From positions 186,001 through 250,000 of the forward strand of contig CAYQLY010000003.1 of the NCBI GenBank assembly GCA_964418605.1: a stretch of DNA of 64,000 nucleotides, given 5' to 3'. Made by a program: the position numbers and the translations under genes. How positions within the stretch are numbered: position 1 is the stretch's first letter; the number at the start of each line of letters is the position of its first letter. The DNA comes from CAYQLY01 sp964418605 (GTDB lineage Bacteria; Bacteroidota; Bacteroidia; Cytophagales; Cyclobacteriaceae). Of the stretch, positions 8,564 through 17,997 are shown piece by piece. A model generated the notes under the pieces. That model was not told where the DNA came from. It worked only from the letters and a program-made list of their open reading frames with translations, and did not search any database.

Positions 8564-9220
8564 TCAACAAAAACGAAACCGCAAATAATGAATAGGGAAT
8601 CCTTTTAAACTAAATATACGCTCGTAGTTGGTTTGGATACCATGATGTTCTTCAAGTAATGGCGATTGATATAAATCAGATGTATAAACCAAATCCTTAA
8701 TTGATTCATGCTGTAATACAGTAAGCGTATACTCAAACAAGTCAGCATTATCTGTTTTCAATCGAACCCAACCATCCGGAAGAAGAAGAGAGCGATAAAT
8801 AGCAAGAAAACGAGGATGTGTCAACCTGCGCTTAGCATCTTTATTTTTAGGACGGGGATCAGGAAAAGGAATCCAGATAGAACTAACTTCTTGTGGAGCA
8901 AAAAAAGAAGCTATATTATGTATCTCTGTTCGTAAGAAAGCTACATTAGTAAGATGATGTTCTAATGCATGCGTACTTCCCTTCCACATACGATCACCTT
9001 TAATATCCACACCAATAAAATTCTGATCAGGATACAATGCTGCTAATCCAACCGTATATTCGCCTCGTCCACAACCCAACTCAAGCGTTATCGGATGATG
9101 TGTTTTAAAAACAGAGTCATGCCATTGGCCTTTTACAGAAGTAAAAAGCAACTTACCCGGTTGTAGAAAATGCTCGCGGGACTTTATTTCTTCAAATCGT
9201 TTTAGCTTTTGACGTGTCAT
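8564..9220 (-). CDS. trmB: tRNA (guanine-46-N7)-methyltransferase
   Basis: 218 residues. The SAM-binding loop LELGCGRGEYTVGLA is at about 46-60, followed by FIGVDIKGDR. The TrmB-specific PFPDPRPK (about 118-125) is followed by RRLTHPRFL. A C-terminal TNYERIFSLKG matches the family TxYE motif. It forms m7G46 in tRNA variable loops. It is the last gene of a leftward NTF2-folC-trmB operon, 11 nt after folC. Confidence 0.95.
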   Translation of the reverse strand: MTRQKLKRFEEIKSREHFLQPGKLLFTSVKGQWHDSVFKTHHPITLELGCGRGEYTVGLAALYPDQNFIGVDIKGDRMWKGSTHALEHHLTNVAFLRTEIHNIASFFAPQEVSSIWIPFPDPRPKNKDAKRRLTHPRFLAIYRSLLLPDGWVRLKTDNADLFEYTLTVLQHESIKDLVYTSDLYQSPLLEEHHGIQTNYERIFSLKGFPIHYLRFRFC

Positions 9221-9231
9221 GCCTATTTAAA

Positions 9232-10524
9232 CTATAAATGATTCACCTCCGCTACTACAAATGTACTGCCACCAACAACTATCAAATCATCGGGATGTGC
9301 CTCTCTTTTAGCCTCTGCAATAGCTTCATTAACATCCAAAATAATTCTTCCTTGAATGCCTAGTGATTCGGCAATATGCTGCACTTTTTTAGCTTCCATC
9401 GCTCGTGGGATATGCGCTTGACAAAAAAAGTATGTTGCTTGAGATGGAAAAAATGAAAGTATTTTTTCTACTTTTTTATCTTTTACGAACCCAAGTATAA
9501 AAATCAGCTTACGATAAGACATATAGCTTAACTGCTTCATTACTTCGCGAATACCGTCTTCATTATGCCCTGTATCACAAATAACAGTTGGGTTTTCATG
9601 AATCATTTGCCAGCGACCTTTGAGACCTGTAAGCATTATTACATCTTGAATACCTTTTCGAATAGATTGATCTGAAACACTAATACCTTGTCGATTTAAT
9701 TCTTTTGTAATAGCCAAAACTCCGGGAATATTTTTTAATTGATAATACGCTATCAAACCTGACTTCAACGCAGGCAACCAAGAAATACCATTCTCTAATA
9801 CATCAATAGTTAAATACGAACCTTCTACACGAGGCGATTTTAACTCCAAAAGCTGATCAGCAAAAACAATAGAACTCTGATTCATTTTTGCCTGCTGCAT
9901 AAATACATGTTCGACTTCTCTTTGCGTATATGAAATCACAACAGGCGTATCTCGTTTAATGATCCCCGCTTTTTCGAGAGCAATTTCAGGCAGGGTTTCA
10001 CCCAACATATCTTGGTGATCATAACCAATCGTCGTGATCAATGAAGCGATAGGCTGAATAATATTAGTTGAATCCAATCGTCCACCCAAACCTACTTCAA
10101 TCACAGCGATATCAACTTTTTGTTGAGAAAAATAATCAAACGCCAATGCAACCGTAAGCTCAAAAAAAGAAGGTTGAATTTCTTCAATTAAATTCTGATG
10201 CTGAGTGACCCAATCTGCTACAATTATACATGGAACCTCCGATCCATTCACTCGAATGCGCTCAGTCAATTCTTTAAGATGCGGAGATGTATATAATCCC
10301 GTTTTATATCCTTCTGATTGTAAAACAGCAGCAATCATATGTGAACTGCTTCCTTTACCATTCGTACCAGCAACATGAATGGACTTAAACTGATGATGTG
10401 GATTACCTAAACGTTCACAAAGCAGAATTATATTATCCAATCCTTTTTTTATAGCCTTAGCCCCCACGCGTTGATACATAGGCAGGTGATCATATAAATA
10501 AGAAACTGCTTCTGTATAAGTCAT
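9232..10524 (-). CDS. folC: Folylpolyglutamate synthase / dihydrofolate synthase
   Basis: 430 residues. The Mur-ligase-type P-loop HVAGTNGKGSSSHM is at about 50-63. ELTVALAFDYF, VGLGGRLDSTN and TTIGYDHQDMLGETLPEIA are all diagnostic of FolC. The C-terminal domain has ICDTGHNEDGI and ends in VVGGSTFVVAEV. It adds glutamate to dihydropteroate and reduced folates in the cytoplasm. It sits between an NTF2-like gene (25 nt upstream) and trmB. Confidence 0.96.
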   Translation of the reverse strand: MTYTEAVSYLYDHLPMYQRVGAKAIKKGLDNIILLCERLGNPHHQFKSIHVAGTNGKGSSSHMIAAVLQSEGYKTGLYTSPHLKELTERIRVNGSEVPCIIVADWVTQHQNLIEEIQPSFFELTVALAFDYFSQQKVDIAVIEVGLGGRLDSTNIIQPIASLITTIGYDHQDMLGETLPEIALEKAGIIKRDTPVVISYTQREVEHVFMQQAKMNQSSIVFADQLLELKSPRVEGSYLTIDVLENGISWLPALKSGLIAYYQLKNIPGVLAITKELNRQGISVSDQSIRKGIQDVIMLTGLKGRWQMIHENPTVICDTGHNEDGIREVMKQLSYMSYRKLIFILGFVKDKKVEKILSFFPSQATYFFCQAHIPRAMEAKKVQHIAESLGIQGRIILDVNEAIAEAKREAHPDDLIVVGGSTFVVAEVNHL

Positions 10525-10549
10525 AGTGTTTTTTTAAAAAAAATAAAAT

Positions 10550-11017
10550 TTAAAGATTAGATTGATAAAATTCTAAATTTTTTAAGGCCTGTTTACGAAC
10601 TTTATTCTTAAAAAAAGAAGTCCAACCCAATAACCAGCCTTTTATACCAAACGCCTGACGTGCCCAACGGTAAAAATGAAACACATCACGATGAGCAATA
10701 ATTTTTCCATTCTCAAAAATAAAGTTCGCCTTAATGCGATTAATAACTTTTTTGTTCGTTGCTGAAAATGTATACGTAGCCACCCATTCTGCAGAACCCT
10801 CACGTTCACCAGCCACCACATGAGAATAGGCCACCTGTAAATCTTTACCACGTAAGCACAAAAACGCCCACATAGATTTTACCTGCTGTGCACCTAAATC
10901 AACAAAGACAGAGTCAGAAAATATAGCATGGTCAGCATAACATGATTGCATTGTTTTAAAATCTTTAAGCTGAAATGCTTTATAAAAAGTGTGAATTATA
11001 TTTTCGTTGTCTGTCAT
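10550..11017 (-). CDS. NTF2-like / SnoaL-type small protein
   Basis: 155 residues without a signal peptide. It begins with the helix pattern IIHTFYKAFQLKDFKTMQSCYADHAIFSD. It then has WAFLCLRG and repeated strands, with GKIIAHRDVFHFYRWARQAFG near the end. This is the cone-shaped NTF2/SnoaL-like fold used by many ketosteroid-isomerase-type enzymes and binding proteins. No catalytic residues can be assigned. It is the first gene of the folC-trmB operon. Confidence 0.75.
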   Translation of the reverse strand: MTDNENIIHTFYKAFQLKDFKTMQSCYADHAIFSDSVFVDLGAQQVKSMWAFLCLRGKDLQVAYSHVVAGEREGSAEWVATYTFSATNKKVINRIKANFIFENGKIIAHRDVFHFYRWARQAFGIKGWLLGWTSFFKNKVRKQALKNLEFYQSNL

Positions 11018-11043
11018 ATTTTTTTAAATTAGAACAAAGCTCT

Positions 11044-11070
11044 CAAATTTACAGATTAGATACATATCAA
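11044..11070 (-). promoter_or_regulatory. Promoter of the NTF2-folC-trmB operon
   Basis: On the minus strand TTG (11070-11068) is followed after 16 nt by TAAATTTG (11051-11044), an exact TAnnTTTG. The predicted leader to the ATG at 11017 is about 20 nt. The spacing is shorter than the ideal 19 nt. Confidence 0.45.
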
Positions 11071-11111
11071 TAAAAAACGCCATCTTGCCATTATTATTAC
11101 ACGCAAATTAA

Positions 11112-11119
11112 TAATTTTG
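11112..11119 (+). promoter_or_regulatory. -7 element TAATTTTG of the YkgJ-family gene
   Basis: An exact TAnnTTTG match ends 14 nt before the ATG at 11134, so the leader would be about 8-10 nt. No TTTG lies at the optimal -33 distance. Confidence 0.4.
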
Positions 11120-11133
11120 CATAATATTTCATT

Positions 11134-11643
11134 ATGTTTACACTACGCGCATTTAAAAAACGGATGCCCCAACACAAGGCACGTTTACGTCGATTTCTAA
11201 GTAAAATAGAAAAAAAGGCACCGAAAGATTTAGACAGCAATACTGCACGACTAGATGCAGAAACTTGGAAGGAAATCAATTGCTTGGAATGTGCCAACTG
11301 CTGCAAAGTAATGACACCTACTTATACCAGCAAGGATTTGAAACGCATTTCTAAACATTTCAAGATGAGCGTAGCTGAGTTCAAAAAAAAGTGGCTCTAC
11401 AAAGACAAAAGTGGAGATTGGATGAACACCACTACACCTTGTCAGTTTTTACAAAAAGATAATAAGTGCAGTATCTACGCTATTCGTCCTGCAGACTGCT
11501 CTGGATTTCCTCATATCACCAAAAAGAAAGTGATTGATTACATCCACATTCAAAAACAAAATATTGAATTCTGCCCTGCTACATTTAAAGTAGTTGAAAA
11601 AATGGAAAAATGGTGGAAAGAAAAGATAGCAACTAAAAAATGA
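11134..11643 (+). CDS. YkgJ-family cysteine-cluster protein
   Basis: 169 residues. A basic N-terminal helix (FKKRMPQHKARLRRFLSKIEKK) precedes the Cys cluster CLECANCC (Cys50, 53, 56, 57). CQFLQKDNKCSIYAIRPADCSGFP and FCPAT follow, giving eight or more conserved-looking Cys. This is the CxxxCxxCC pattern of the YkgJ/UPF0153 group, thought to bind zinc or an Fe-S cluster. The physiological role is not known. It is divergent from the NTF2-folC operon. Confidence 0.85.
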   Translation: MFTLRAFKKRMPQHKARLRRFLSKIEKKAPKDLDSNTARLDAETWKEINCLECANCCKVMTPTYTSKDLKRISKHFKMSVAEFKKKWLYKDKSGDWMNTTTPCQFLQKDNKCSIYAIRPADCSGFPHITKKKVIDYIHIQKQNIEFCPATFKVVEKMEKWWKEKIATKK

Positions 11644-11780
11644 GATACTAATTAGTGAAGCCTAATAACATAATAGTTTCTTTAGATTTCATAATGAAAA
11701 AAATTAACGTGGCTATATTTATAATAAACAACGAAAAACTAACCTTGCTAAAAGAATAAAACAAGAATAATAAGGTCTAA

Positions 11781-11809
11781 TTGGAACTCGCGCATCTGCT
11801 GTATATTTG
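11781..11809 (+). promoter_or_regulatory. Promoter of the ABC-F gene (TTG-N18-TATATTTG)
   Basis: TTG at 11781-11783 and TATATTTG at 11802-11809 form a good Bacteroidota promoter. The start codon is only 5 nt beyond the -7 element, so the transcript would be leaderless or nearly so. This also argues against an upstream TTG start at 11781. Confidence 0.6.
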
Positions 11810-11813
11810 CAAC

Positions 11814-13715
11814 ATGCATTACGTTTCTGCCGAAGGATTAACAAAAAGTTTTGGAATCCATCCTCTATTTAAAAATATCACATTCCATATCAGCGAAGGA
11901 GATAAAATCGCACTTATTGCTCGCAATGGTATGGGTAAGTCAACACTAATCCGAATTTTGGCTGGCCAAGAATCATTGGATAGTGGAAAACTATCCATCC
12001 ATAAAGATGTTACACTAGCTTTATTCGAACAAAACCCTCAATTTGAAGAGAACAAAACTGTAATTGAAAATATTTTTAATAGCAAACATCCTATTCTCAC
12101 CGCTATTCGTCAATATGAAGTCGCACTGGAAACAGGTGATGGAGACGCCATGACAGCCGCCATGAACACAATCAACGAACTGAATGCCTGGGATTATGAA
12201 TCAAAAGTAACACAAATTTTAAGCAAACTCAATATTCATCATCTGCAAAATCCCATGAGCAGCTTGAGTGGTGGTCAACGCAAACGTGTAGCATTAGCCA
12301 AAACACTTATAGATATGGGCTTTGAACGAAAGCATACATTATTAATGATGGATGAGCCTACCAATCACCTGGATGTAGAGATGATCGAATGGCTGGAAAA
12401 TTTCTTAAGTCAAGAAAGTGTAACCTTGCTTTTAGTCACTCATGATCGGTATTTTTTAGATGCGGTATGTACAGAAATATGGGAGTTAGAACGCGAAAAC
12501 ATGTACGTCTACCATGGCGATTATGAAAATTACATGGAAAAAAAAGCACAGCGTATTGAAAACGAGTTAAGCAGTATTGAGAAAGCTAAAAATGAATATC
12601 GTAAGGAGCTAGAATGGATGCGTAAACAACCTAAAGCGCGTACAACAAAAAGTAAAAGCCGGCAAGAAAATTTCTATGATATCGAAGCAAAGGCTAAACA
12701 AAAAATAGAAGATGCCCAATTACAACTTCAAGTTAAAATGAGTCGTTTAGGTGGTAAAATTATAGAGATGAAAAAAGTCTACAAAAGCTATGGCGACTTA
12801 CCTATTCTTAAAGGTTTTGATTACACCTTTAGTAAAGGAGAGCGTATTGGTATTGTAGGAAAAAATGGCGTAGGAAAAACCACATTTTTAAATATCATAC
12901 AACAACTTGAGCAGGCTGATAGCGGCAAAATCAATGTAGGCGACACCATTGTATTTGGAAATTTTTCACAGCAAGGACTCGTTTTCAAAAATGACATGCG
13001 TGTGATTGAATATGTAAAAACATTTGCTGAAAGCTTTCCATTAGCTAATGGGGGAAAATTAAGTGCAGCCCAATTTTTAGAATTATTCTTGTTTACACCA
13101 CAAAAACAATATACCTTTTTAAGCGCTTTAAGTGGAGGAGAAAAAAAACGGCTTCAGTTATTAATTGTATTATTTCGGAATCCTAATTTTTTAATACTCG
13201 ATGAACCAACAAACGATTTAGACCTTCCTACCCTTTCAGTATTGGAAAATTTTCTAGCTGAATACCAAGGCTGTGTATTGATCGTCAGCCATGATCGGTA
13301 TTTTATGGATAGACTAGTTGATCAACTTTTTATTTTCGAAGGACAAGGAGAAATTAGAAAATTCCCTGGCAACTACACTCAGTATAGATTATGGCTTAAA
13401 GATAATGAATATCAAAAAAAAGGGAATAAAGATGAAAAATCTATTACCGTTCAACCAACCAATTACATCACAGGAGAAGCAGAAGAAAAAGCCATTACTA
13501 AAAAGAAAATGAGCTTCAAAGAAAAACAAGAGTTTGAGCAATTAGAAAAAGAGATCCCTGTATTAGAAGAAGAGAAACGATTATTAAGTGAAAAAATAAG
13601 CATTCCTAATTTACCATTTGATGAAATTCAAAAATTAAGTGATCAAATCCATACAGTCAATCAATCATTAGAACAAAAAGAAGCCAGATGGCTGGAATTG
13701 AGTGAGATGGGATAA
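11814..13715 (+). CDS. ABC-F family ATPase (two nucleotide-binding domains)
   Basis: 633 residues from the ATG at 11814. Two ABC domains are present: Walker A ARNGMGKSTL and signature SLSGGQRKRVALAK with MMDEPTNHLD in the first, and VGKNGVGKTTFL, SALSGGEKKRLQLL and ILDEPTNDLD in the second. A linker with the charged NEYRKELEWMRKQPKARTTKSKSRQ arm lies between them, and a C-terminal coiled coil (KQEFEQLEKEIPVLEEEKR) resembles the Uup/EttA group. ABC-F proteins act on ribosomes in translation or antibiotic protection and have no membrane segments. Subgroup (Uup-like) is inferred from the C-terminal coiled coil. Confidence 0.93.
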   Translation: MHYVSAEGLTKSFGIHPLFKNITFHISEGDKIALIARNGMGKSTLIRILAGQESLDSGKLSIHKDVTLALFEQNPQFEENKTVIENIFNSKHPILTAIRQYEVALETGDGDAMTAAMNTINELNAWDYESKVTQILSKLNIHHLQNPMSSLSGGQRKRVALAKTLIDMGFERKHTLLMMDEPTNHLDVEMIEWLENFLSQESVTLLLVTHDRYFLDAVCTEIWELERENMYVYHGDYENYMEKKAQRIENELSSIEKAKNEYRKELEWMRKQPKARTTKSKSRQENFYDIEAKAKQKIEDAQLQLQVKMSRLGGKIIEMKKVYKSYGDLPILKGFDYTFSKGERIGIVGKNGVGKTTFLNIIQQLEQADSGKINVGDTIVFGNFSQQGLVFKNDMRVIEYVKTFAESFPLANGGKLSAAQFLELFLFTPQKQYTFLSALSGGEKKRLQLLIVLFRNPNFLILDEPTNDLDLPTLSVLENFLAEYQGCVLIVSHDRYFMDRLVDQLFIFEGQGEIRKFPGNYTQYRLWLKDNEYQKKGNKDEKSITVQPTNYITGEAEEKAITKKKMSFKEKQEFEQLEKEIPVLEEEKRLLSEKISIPNLPFDEIQKLSDQIHTVNQSLEQKEARWLELSEMG

Positions 13716-13719
13716 AAAA

Positions 13720-13753
13720 TATAGTCTACCTGCATATTCACAAGTAGACTATA
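13720..13753. terminator. Hairpin between convergent ABC-F and T9SS protein genes
   Basis: TATAGTCTAC pairs perfectly with GTAGACTATA across a 14-nt loop. An A-run precedes it and a weak T-rich stretch follows, so it can serve both converging genes. Confidence 0.7.
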
Positions 13754-13772
13754 TACTATCTTTTTAAGAAAA

Positions 13773-16052
13773 CTAATTAACCAAAAACCGCTTATAAAAA
13801 ATTTTATCTTTATAAGTTAGCTTTAGAGTATATATACCTTTTTTACACACCATGCCAATTAAGTCAATTGTTCCACTTAAAGTCATTCTTACATCTTCCT
13901 GTGTATATATACGACTTCCCATAGCATTAATTACTTCAAAAGAAATAGAATCATCTTCCTGATAGCTCATATAAGAAGGGAGTTTTACCTGAATAATATC
14001 ACCTACTACTGATGGATTAGGGCAAATACTTATCTCTTTATCTTCTGATTTTTCTACAAATGGTGCAACAGGGGCTACTAAAGATAATGGAGATCGAACT
14101 GAATTAATACTACCAATATAAAAAACATTATTCAGCTCATTAAGTTGTAGTTTCTGGCGCACTATAGTAGGAGAAGTAGAAGTGCCAAAATTTTTACCGA
14201 CTTGACCGACAACTTTATCATACAATGTCAATCGCAAATCATCTATATTGGCAACACCCGCAATTGATGGGTAAGAAGCCTGTATATTATAGTCTACTGT
14301 TGAGCTTAAACCATATGAAGATACTATCCAAAAGTCATCACGCCTTTTTTGAATTGTATTTATACCATCCCTAAATGACACACTACTTGTCGTTCCTTTA
14401 TCAACATAACTTACGGTAACATACCCTTCTAATGTAGGTGCTGTATTATATCCAACATAAAATGGTCTAGTATAACTTACACTTCCAACTGGGAAATACG
14501 ATGTTGTACTACCGGTAACAACAGGACCATCCAATGGATCAAATCGTTTTCTAAAAAGACTATTATAAAACCATCCGTCTACAATGCTCAGCTTTGGTGA
14601 TGACTCCATAGTAATCATACGAGCACCTAAATCAACCCGTGCATTATTGACTACAAGACTATCCTTTACAACTATATGACTAAACGAATGGTGCAAATAG
14701 TCCGACTGTACAACCATTTTTAAAGGAGTTGGAATGGTAGGATATTGACGTATCGTAAGATTATTAAATACTATGCTTGATTGACTCGAAATAAACGAAA
14801 TAGTATCTGTTCGCTTATAAGAAGGTAGCGGTGAAAACATCACATTTTTAGGAACAAAAAAATCACCATACTGTTTAAAGGAATTAGTAATCCACAAAGA
14901 AGAGTTATAGCCTAACATATTGAATGAAGCAGTAGGAGAAATTTCTAAATCAACAACTGAAACACCACAATCATCGCAAAGCAAATTAAATGAAGCTCCT
15001 TTACGTATAAGAAGCTTGTCAAAACTTCTACTACCATACATATATAGAATTTGATCAACTGTGAGACTGCCACCTTCAACTATGAAATTATTAAAAGTTG
15101 GATCAAAATAAAGTTCATCTAGAAAAAAATCTTTAGGAGAATGAAATACAACAACAGCTCGATCACTAACAACACCTATACCCATTGAAATCTTGCCATT
15201 TCCTCTCTTTATAGTAGACAATCCATTTAAAAAAGCAGCGGCGCTATCAAACGTGATAATAGCGGTATCTATTGGAATCGCAAATCCATTAAAATAAGCC
15301 AATCTGACTTCTGCATCTTTTGGAAAATTCCAACTAGCCCCTGCAGTATCCTTAATGTGCCCATAAAACCCACATAGAAGCTCAATATATTTAGCTTTAA
15401 TTTCACCTACATTAGTAATATTCTTACGGAAAGTATATATACGACTACCCGTTGATGCACAATCAAACTTACCTTTATTAGAAAAACCATCGCCAACTCT
15501 AAATTCTACAAATAACCTATCATCAATTCCATCATCAATAAACTTAATAGTACCGTCGTTGGTAAATTCTTGGTAAACCGTAAATAAAGTTTTAAGAAAT
15601 TTAGGTGGACTACTTATGTTCTTTTTAAACTCCATTTGGCCTAAGTTATATAAAGAACCCTCTATTAAAAATGGTATGCCTGCTAACATCTTGTAATATG
15701 GTTCTGTATACAACATATTAACAGAAAGCTTCCCTAATGATCCAATATACAAATCGCCATGAATATCAATTCCATCCTTTACAACCAATTCACCGCTAGC
15801 TATATTAAGTCTGGCACAATGAGCATAGCGATCAAGAACAACCTTATGATTCATAATAATCACATTGTCATCCTTAGTAGGAAATACCTCTTTACCAGGG
15901 ACAGGCATTAACCATGTTGCTGGATCATTCCAATTTCCATCTGCGCTACTAATGTAAAGACCGCCGGATAAAGCTGAAAAAGAAATAAAAAAGGAAACAA
16001 TAAATAATAAAAAAATTGTTTTTTTGAGTAATAAAAATTTTGCTTTTTTCAT
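13773..16052 (-). CDS. Large secreted protein with T9SS type A sorting domain
   Basis: 759 residues. A signal peptide (about 1-29) is followed by a G8-like start (SADGNWNDPATWLMP, then DDNVIIMNHKVVLD) and a long series of short beta strands, probably a right-handed beta-solenoid of about 400 residues. The last 80 residues (from about 675) form a T9SS type A sorting domain: SICPNPSVVGD, a SFEVINAMGSRIY strand and KGIYTLKLTYKDKIFYKRFLV at the end. It should be exported by the type IX system and attached at the cell surface or released. The ligand or enzymatic activity is unknown; no catalytic motif is visible. Confidence 0.8.
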   Translation of the reverse strand: MKKAKFLLLKKTIFLLFIVSFFISFSALSGGLYISSADGNWNDPATWLMPVPGKEVFPTKDDNVIIMNHKVVLDRYAHCARLNIASGELVVKDGIDIHGDLYIGSLGKLSVNMLYTEPYYKMLAGIPFLIEGSLYNLGQMEFKKNISSPPKFLKTLFTVYQEFTNDGTIKFIDDGIDDRLFVEFRVGDGFSNKGKFDCASTGSRIYTFRKNITNVGEIKAKYIELLCGFYGHIKDTAGASWNFPKDAEVRLAYFNGFAIPIDTAIITFDSAAAFLNGLSTIKRGNGKISMGIGVVSDRAVVVFHSPKDFFLDELYFDPTFNNFIVEGGSLTVDQILYMYGSRSFDKLLIRKGASFNLLCDDCGVSVVDLEISPTASFNMLGYNSSLWITNSFKQYGDFFVPKNVMFSPLPSYKRTDTISFISSQSSIVFNNLTIRQYPTIPTPLKMVVQSDYLHHSFSHIVVKDSLVVNNARVDLGARMITMESSPKLSIVDGWFYNSLFRKRFDPLDGPVVTGSTTSYFPVGSVSYTRPFYVGYNTAPTLEGYVTVSYVDKGTTSSVSFRDGINTIQKRRDDFWIVSSYGLSSTVDYNIQASYPSIAGVANIDDLRLTLYDKVVGQVGKNFGTSTSPTIVRQKLQLNELNNVFYIGSINSVRSPLSLVAPVAPFVEKSEDKEISICPNPSVVGDIIQVKLPSYMSYQEDDSISFEVINAMGSRIYTQEDVRMTLSGTIDLIGMVCKKGIYTLKLTYKDKIFYKRFLVN

Positions 16053-16190
16053 AAGATATAGTTTTTAGTTAATAATTTAATACAAAATTAATAAAAAAAC
16101 ATAAAAGAGTACCATAAAATCACCATTTTCTATATTTCTTAAATTCACAGACGCTTAACTTTCATTATATTGCATAAATAAATTTAAAAA

Positions 16191-16979
16191 ATGATGAAAA
16201 AAATTATCCACCTTTCACTTTTCACGTGTATGCTATTTTCTTTTACATTATGTATGAAAAAAACAAAAAAAGAAAACAGCATGTCTCACGCCCCAATTAT
16301 TGGTGAACGAATCAAAGAGAATACTACTGTTCGAGATACGATTAATGGGAACATATCCTTTTTATTAAAGGACTCTACACTTGTAAGTTGCACCCCTCTT
16401 CGTAATGGATACTATCAAATTGGTATTGTAATAAACATCTCAATTAAAGAGTATAACGACAACATAGATATCCTTAAAAAAGGAAAAAAAATAATAATAG
16501 ATGGTAAAGAAGCAGGGGAAGTATTACAGGATACAAAAGTTTCTATTTCTTCAGATGAAGATCAAGCTTGGGCTGAAATAATAGGTTATGTTGATGAAAA
16601 ACATATATATACTGAGACTATTATTGAAAATGCTTTTATTGATTATACAGCTAAAATAGCTAGTGACCGAGAGTTGAAAGAAATGCAAAACTTTATTGCT
16701 AATTTCAACTTAGACAAAGATGATCGATTCTCTCCATTTGTCACATATGCTAATTATGAAAACTGGATTGATGACCCTTCACCTATGTATAGACTTCAAC
16801 TGGTATTTAAAGACAATCATCTCCTCGGCATTGTTCATTCAAGGTCAATTTCGCTTTCTAATACAACCACTCATCAACTAGCTCGTAACTTTCAAGCTAC
16901 ATTTTATAACAATACTAAAAAAGAAGATATCGATGAATTTATTAAAAAATTTAATGAGTTTGTAAGTACCGCAGATTAA
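16191..16979 (+). CDS. Exported protein of unknown function
   Basis: 262 residues. The N-terminus has two Lys and a hydrophobic core ending FSFTLCMKK, so Cys21 could be a lipid-attachment residue although the preceding residues are not an ideal lipobox. The mature part alternates strands and helices (FLLKDSTLVSCTPLRNGYYQIGIVI, then DGKEAGEVL) without a family I recognise. It lies 27 nt before another unknown membrane gene and is probably co-transcribed with it. It could be a surface or periplasmic lipoprotein. Confidence 0.6.
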   Translation: MMKKIIHLSLFTCMLFSFTLCMKKTKKENSMSHAPIIGERIKENTTVRDTINGNISFLLKDSTLVSCTPLRNGYYQIGIVINISIKEYNDNIDILKKGKKIIIDGKEAGEVLQDTKVSISSDEDQAWAEIIGYVDEKHIYTETIIENAFIDYTAKIASDRELKEMQNFIANFNLDKDDRFSPFVTYANYENWIDDPSPMYRLQLVFKDNHLLGIVHSRSISLSNTTTHQLARNFQATFYNNTKKEDIDEFIKKFNEFVSTAD

Positions 16980-17006
16980 TTACAAAGAACAGTAAATTAA
17001 AAATAT

Positions 17007-17411
17007 ATGCCGACAGGAAAATTGATTCTTCATCGTAAAAAAAATATCAATGGAATGCTCACCAATATATCTATTTATATTGATGACAAACAAGTAGATC
17101 TTATCTCTAATGGGGAGCAAAAAGAATTTAATTTAAGCCCAGGCCCACATACAATCAAAGTTCAACAATACCTTAAGTGTGGAAAAATTGATATCGATAT
17201 AAAAGAAAACCAAACTATAGGTTTTGAATTTAGACCAACTCGATGGATTTTACTTTCTTTTATAAGTCCAATTCTGGCTATGCTATTGTTTTATTTTTTT
17301 CATGTGCCAAAAAATATTGCCGGACTAGTTTTAACTTCTGGGATTATACTTATTTTATACTATTTCACAATTGGTAGAAATAAGTACTACTTATTTAGAT
17401 TAAAAAAATAA
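17007..17411 (+). CDS. Small membrane protein with an N-terminal beta domain (PEGA-like)
   Basis: 134 residues. The first 80 form a short beta-sandwich-like stretch (KLILHRKKNINGM, ISIYIDDKQVDLI, FNLSPGPHTIKVQQ, IDIDIKENQTIGFEF), which resembles PEGA/DUF2846-type domains in layout. Two membrane helices follow (about 79-99 and 103-122), ending with a basic tail. No signal peptide is present. It follows the exported unknown protein closely. Function unknown. Confidence 0.6.
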   Translation: MPTGKLILHRKKNINGMLTNISIYIDDKQVDLISNGEQKEFNLSPGPHTIKVQQYLKCGKIDIDIKENQTIGFEFRPTRWILLSFISPILAMLLFYFFHVPKNIAGLVLTSGIILILYYFTIGRNKYYLFRLKK

Positions 17412-17467
17412 TCGATAACCTATAACCTTATTAACTTAATTTTTTTATTTATTATGTTTTATTTATT

Positions 17468-17980
17468 ATGAAATTATTTTTTGTTTTTATACATCTTCTC
17501 TATTTTTCCTACAATACATATAGCCAACCTGCTACTATAAAAAAGAACAAACTATTCCCTAATCCTTACTATTCACACACAGACACAACAAAGCTTGATC
17601 TTGATGATGCAACATGGAAAAAAATTTTACCAGATAGTCTTTATCAAGTAGCCCGTAAAAAAGCAACTGAATATGCCTTTAGTGGAAAATATTGGAACTA
17701 TACAGGCATTGGAACTTATTACTGTGCGGCATGTGGAAATAAGCTATTTCGTTCTGATGCCAAATTTTCAAGTACATGTGGTTGGCCTAGTTTTTTTGAG
17801 ACTGTAAGAAAAAATAGTGTGATTTACAAAAGCGATCATTCAATAGGTGTAGAACGCATCGAGGTATTGTGTGGCCGATGTGAAGGGCATCTTGGCCATG
17901 TATTTGACGATGGACCAAAACCAACAGGCAAGCGCTACTGTATGAACTCCATTATGCTTGATTTTGTATTAGATAAATAA
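17468..17980 (+). CDS. msrB: Exported peptide-methionine (R)-S-oxide reductase MsrB
   Basis: 170 residues with an N-terminal signal peptide (about 1-19). The MsrB domain is complete: zinc ligands Cys86, Cys89, Cys135 and Cys138 in YCAACG and LCGRCEGH, the CGWPSFF motif, GVERIEV, HLGHVFDDGP, and the catalytic Cys158 in RYCMNS. It repairs methionine-R-sulfoxide with thioredoxin-type reductants. The signal peptide places it in the periplasm, where it would protect envelope proteins from oxidation. Confidence 0.95.
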   Translation: MKLFFVFIHLLYFSYNTYSQPATIKKNKLFPNPYYSHTDTTKLDLDDATWKKILPDSLYQVARKKATEYAFSGKYWNYTGIGTYYCAACGNKLFRSDAKFSSTCGWPSFFETVRKNSVIYKSDHSIGVERIEVLCGRCEGHLGHVFDDGPKPTGKRYCMNSIMLDFVLDK

Positions 17981-17997
17981 TTATTTAAAAAATAAAT

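Noticed and set aside
11694..11753. A 19-codon frame beginning MKKINVA upstream of the ABC-F gene
   Set aside because: Too short, no ribosome-binding site and no known leader-peptide pattern.
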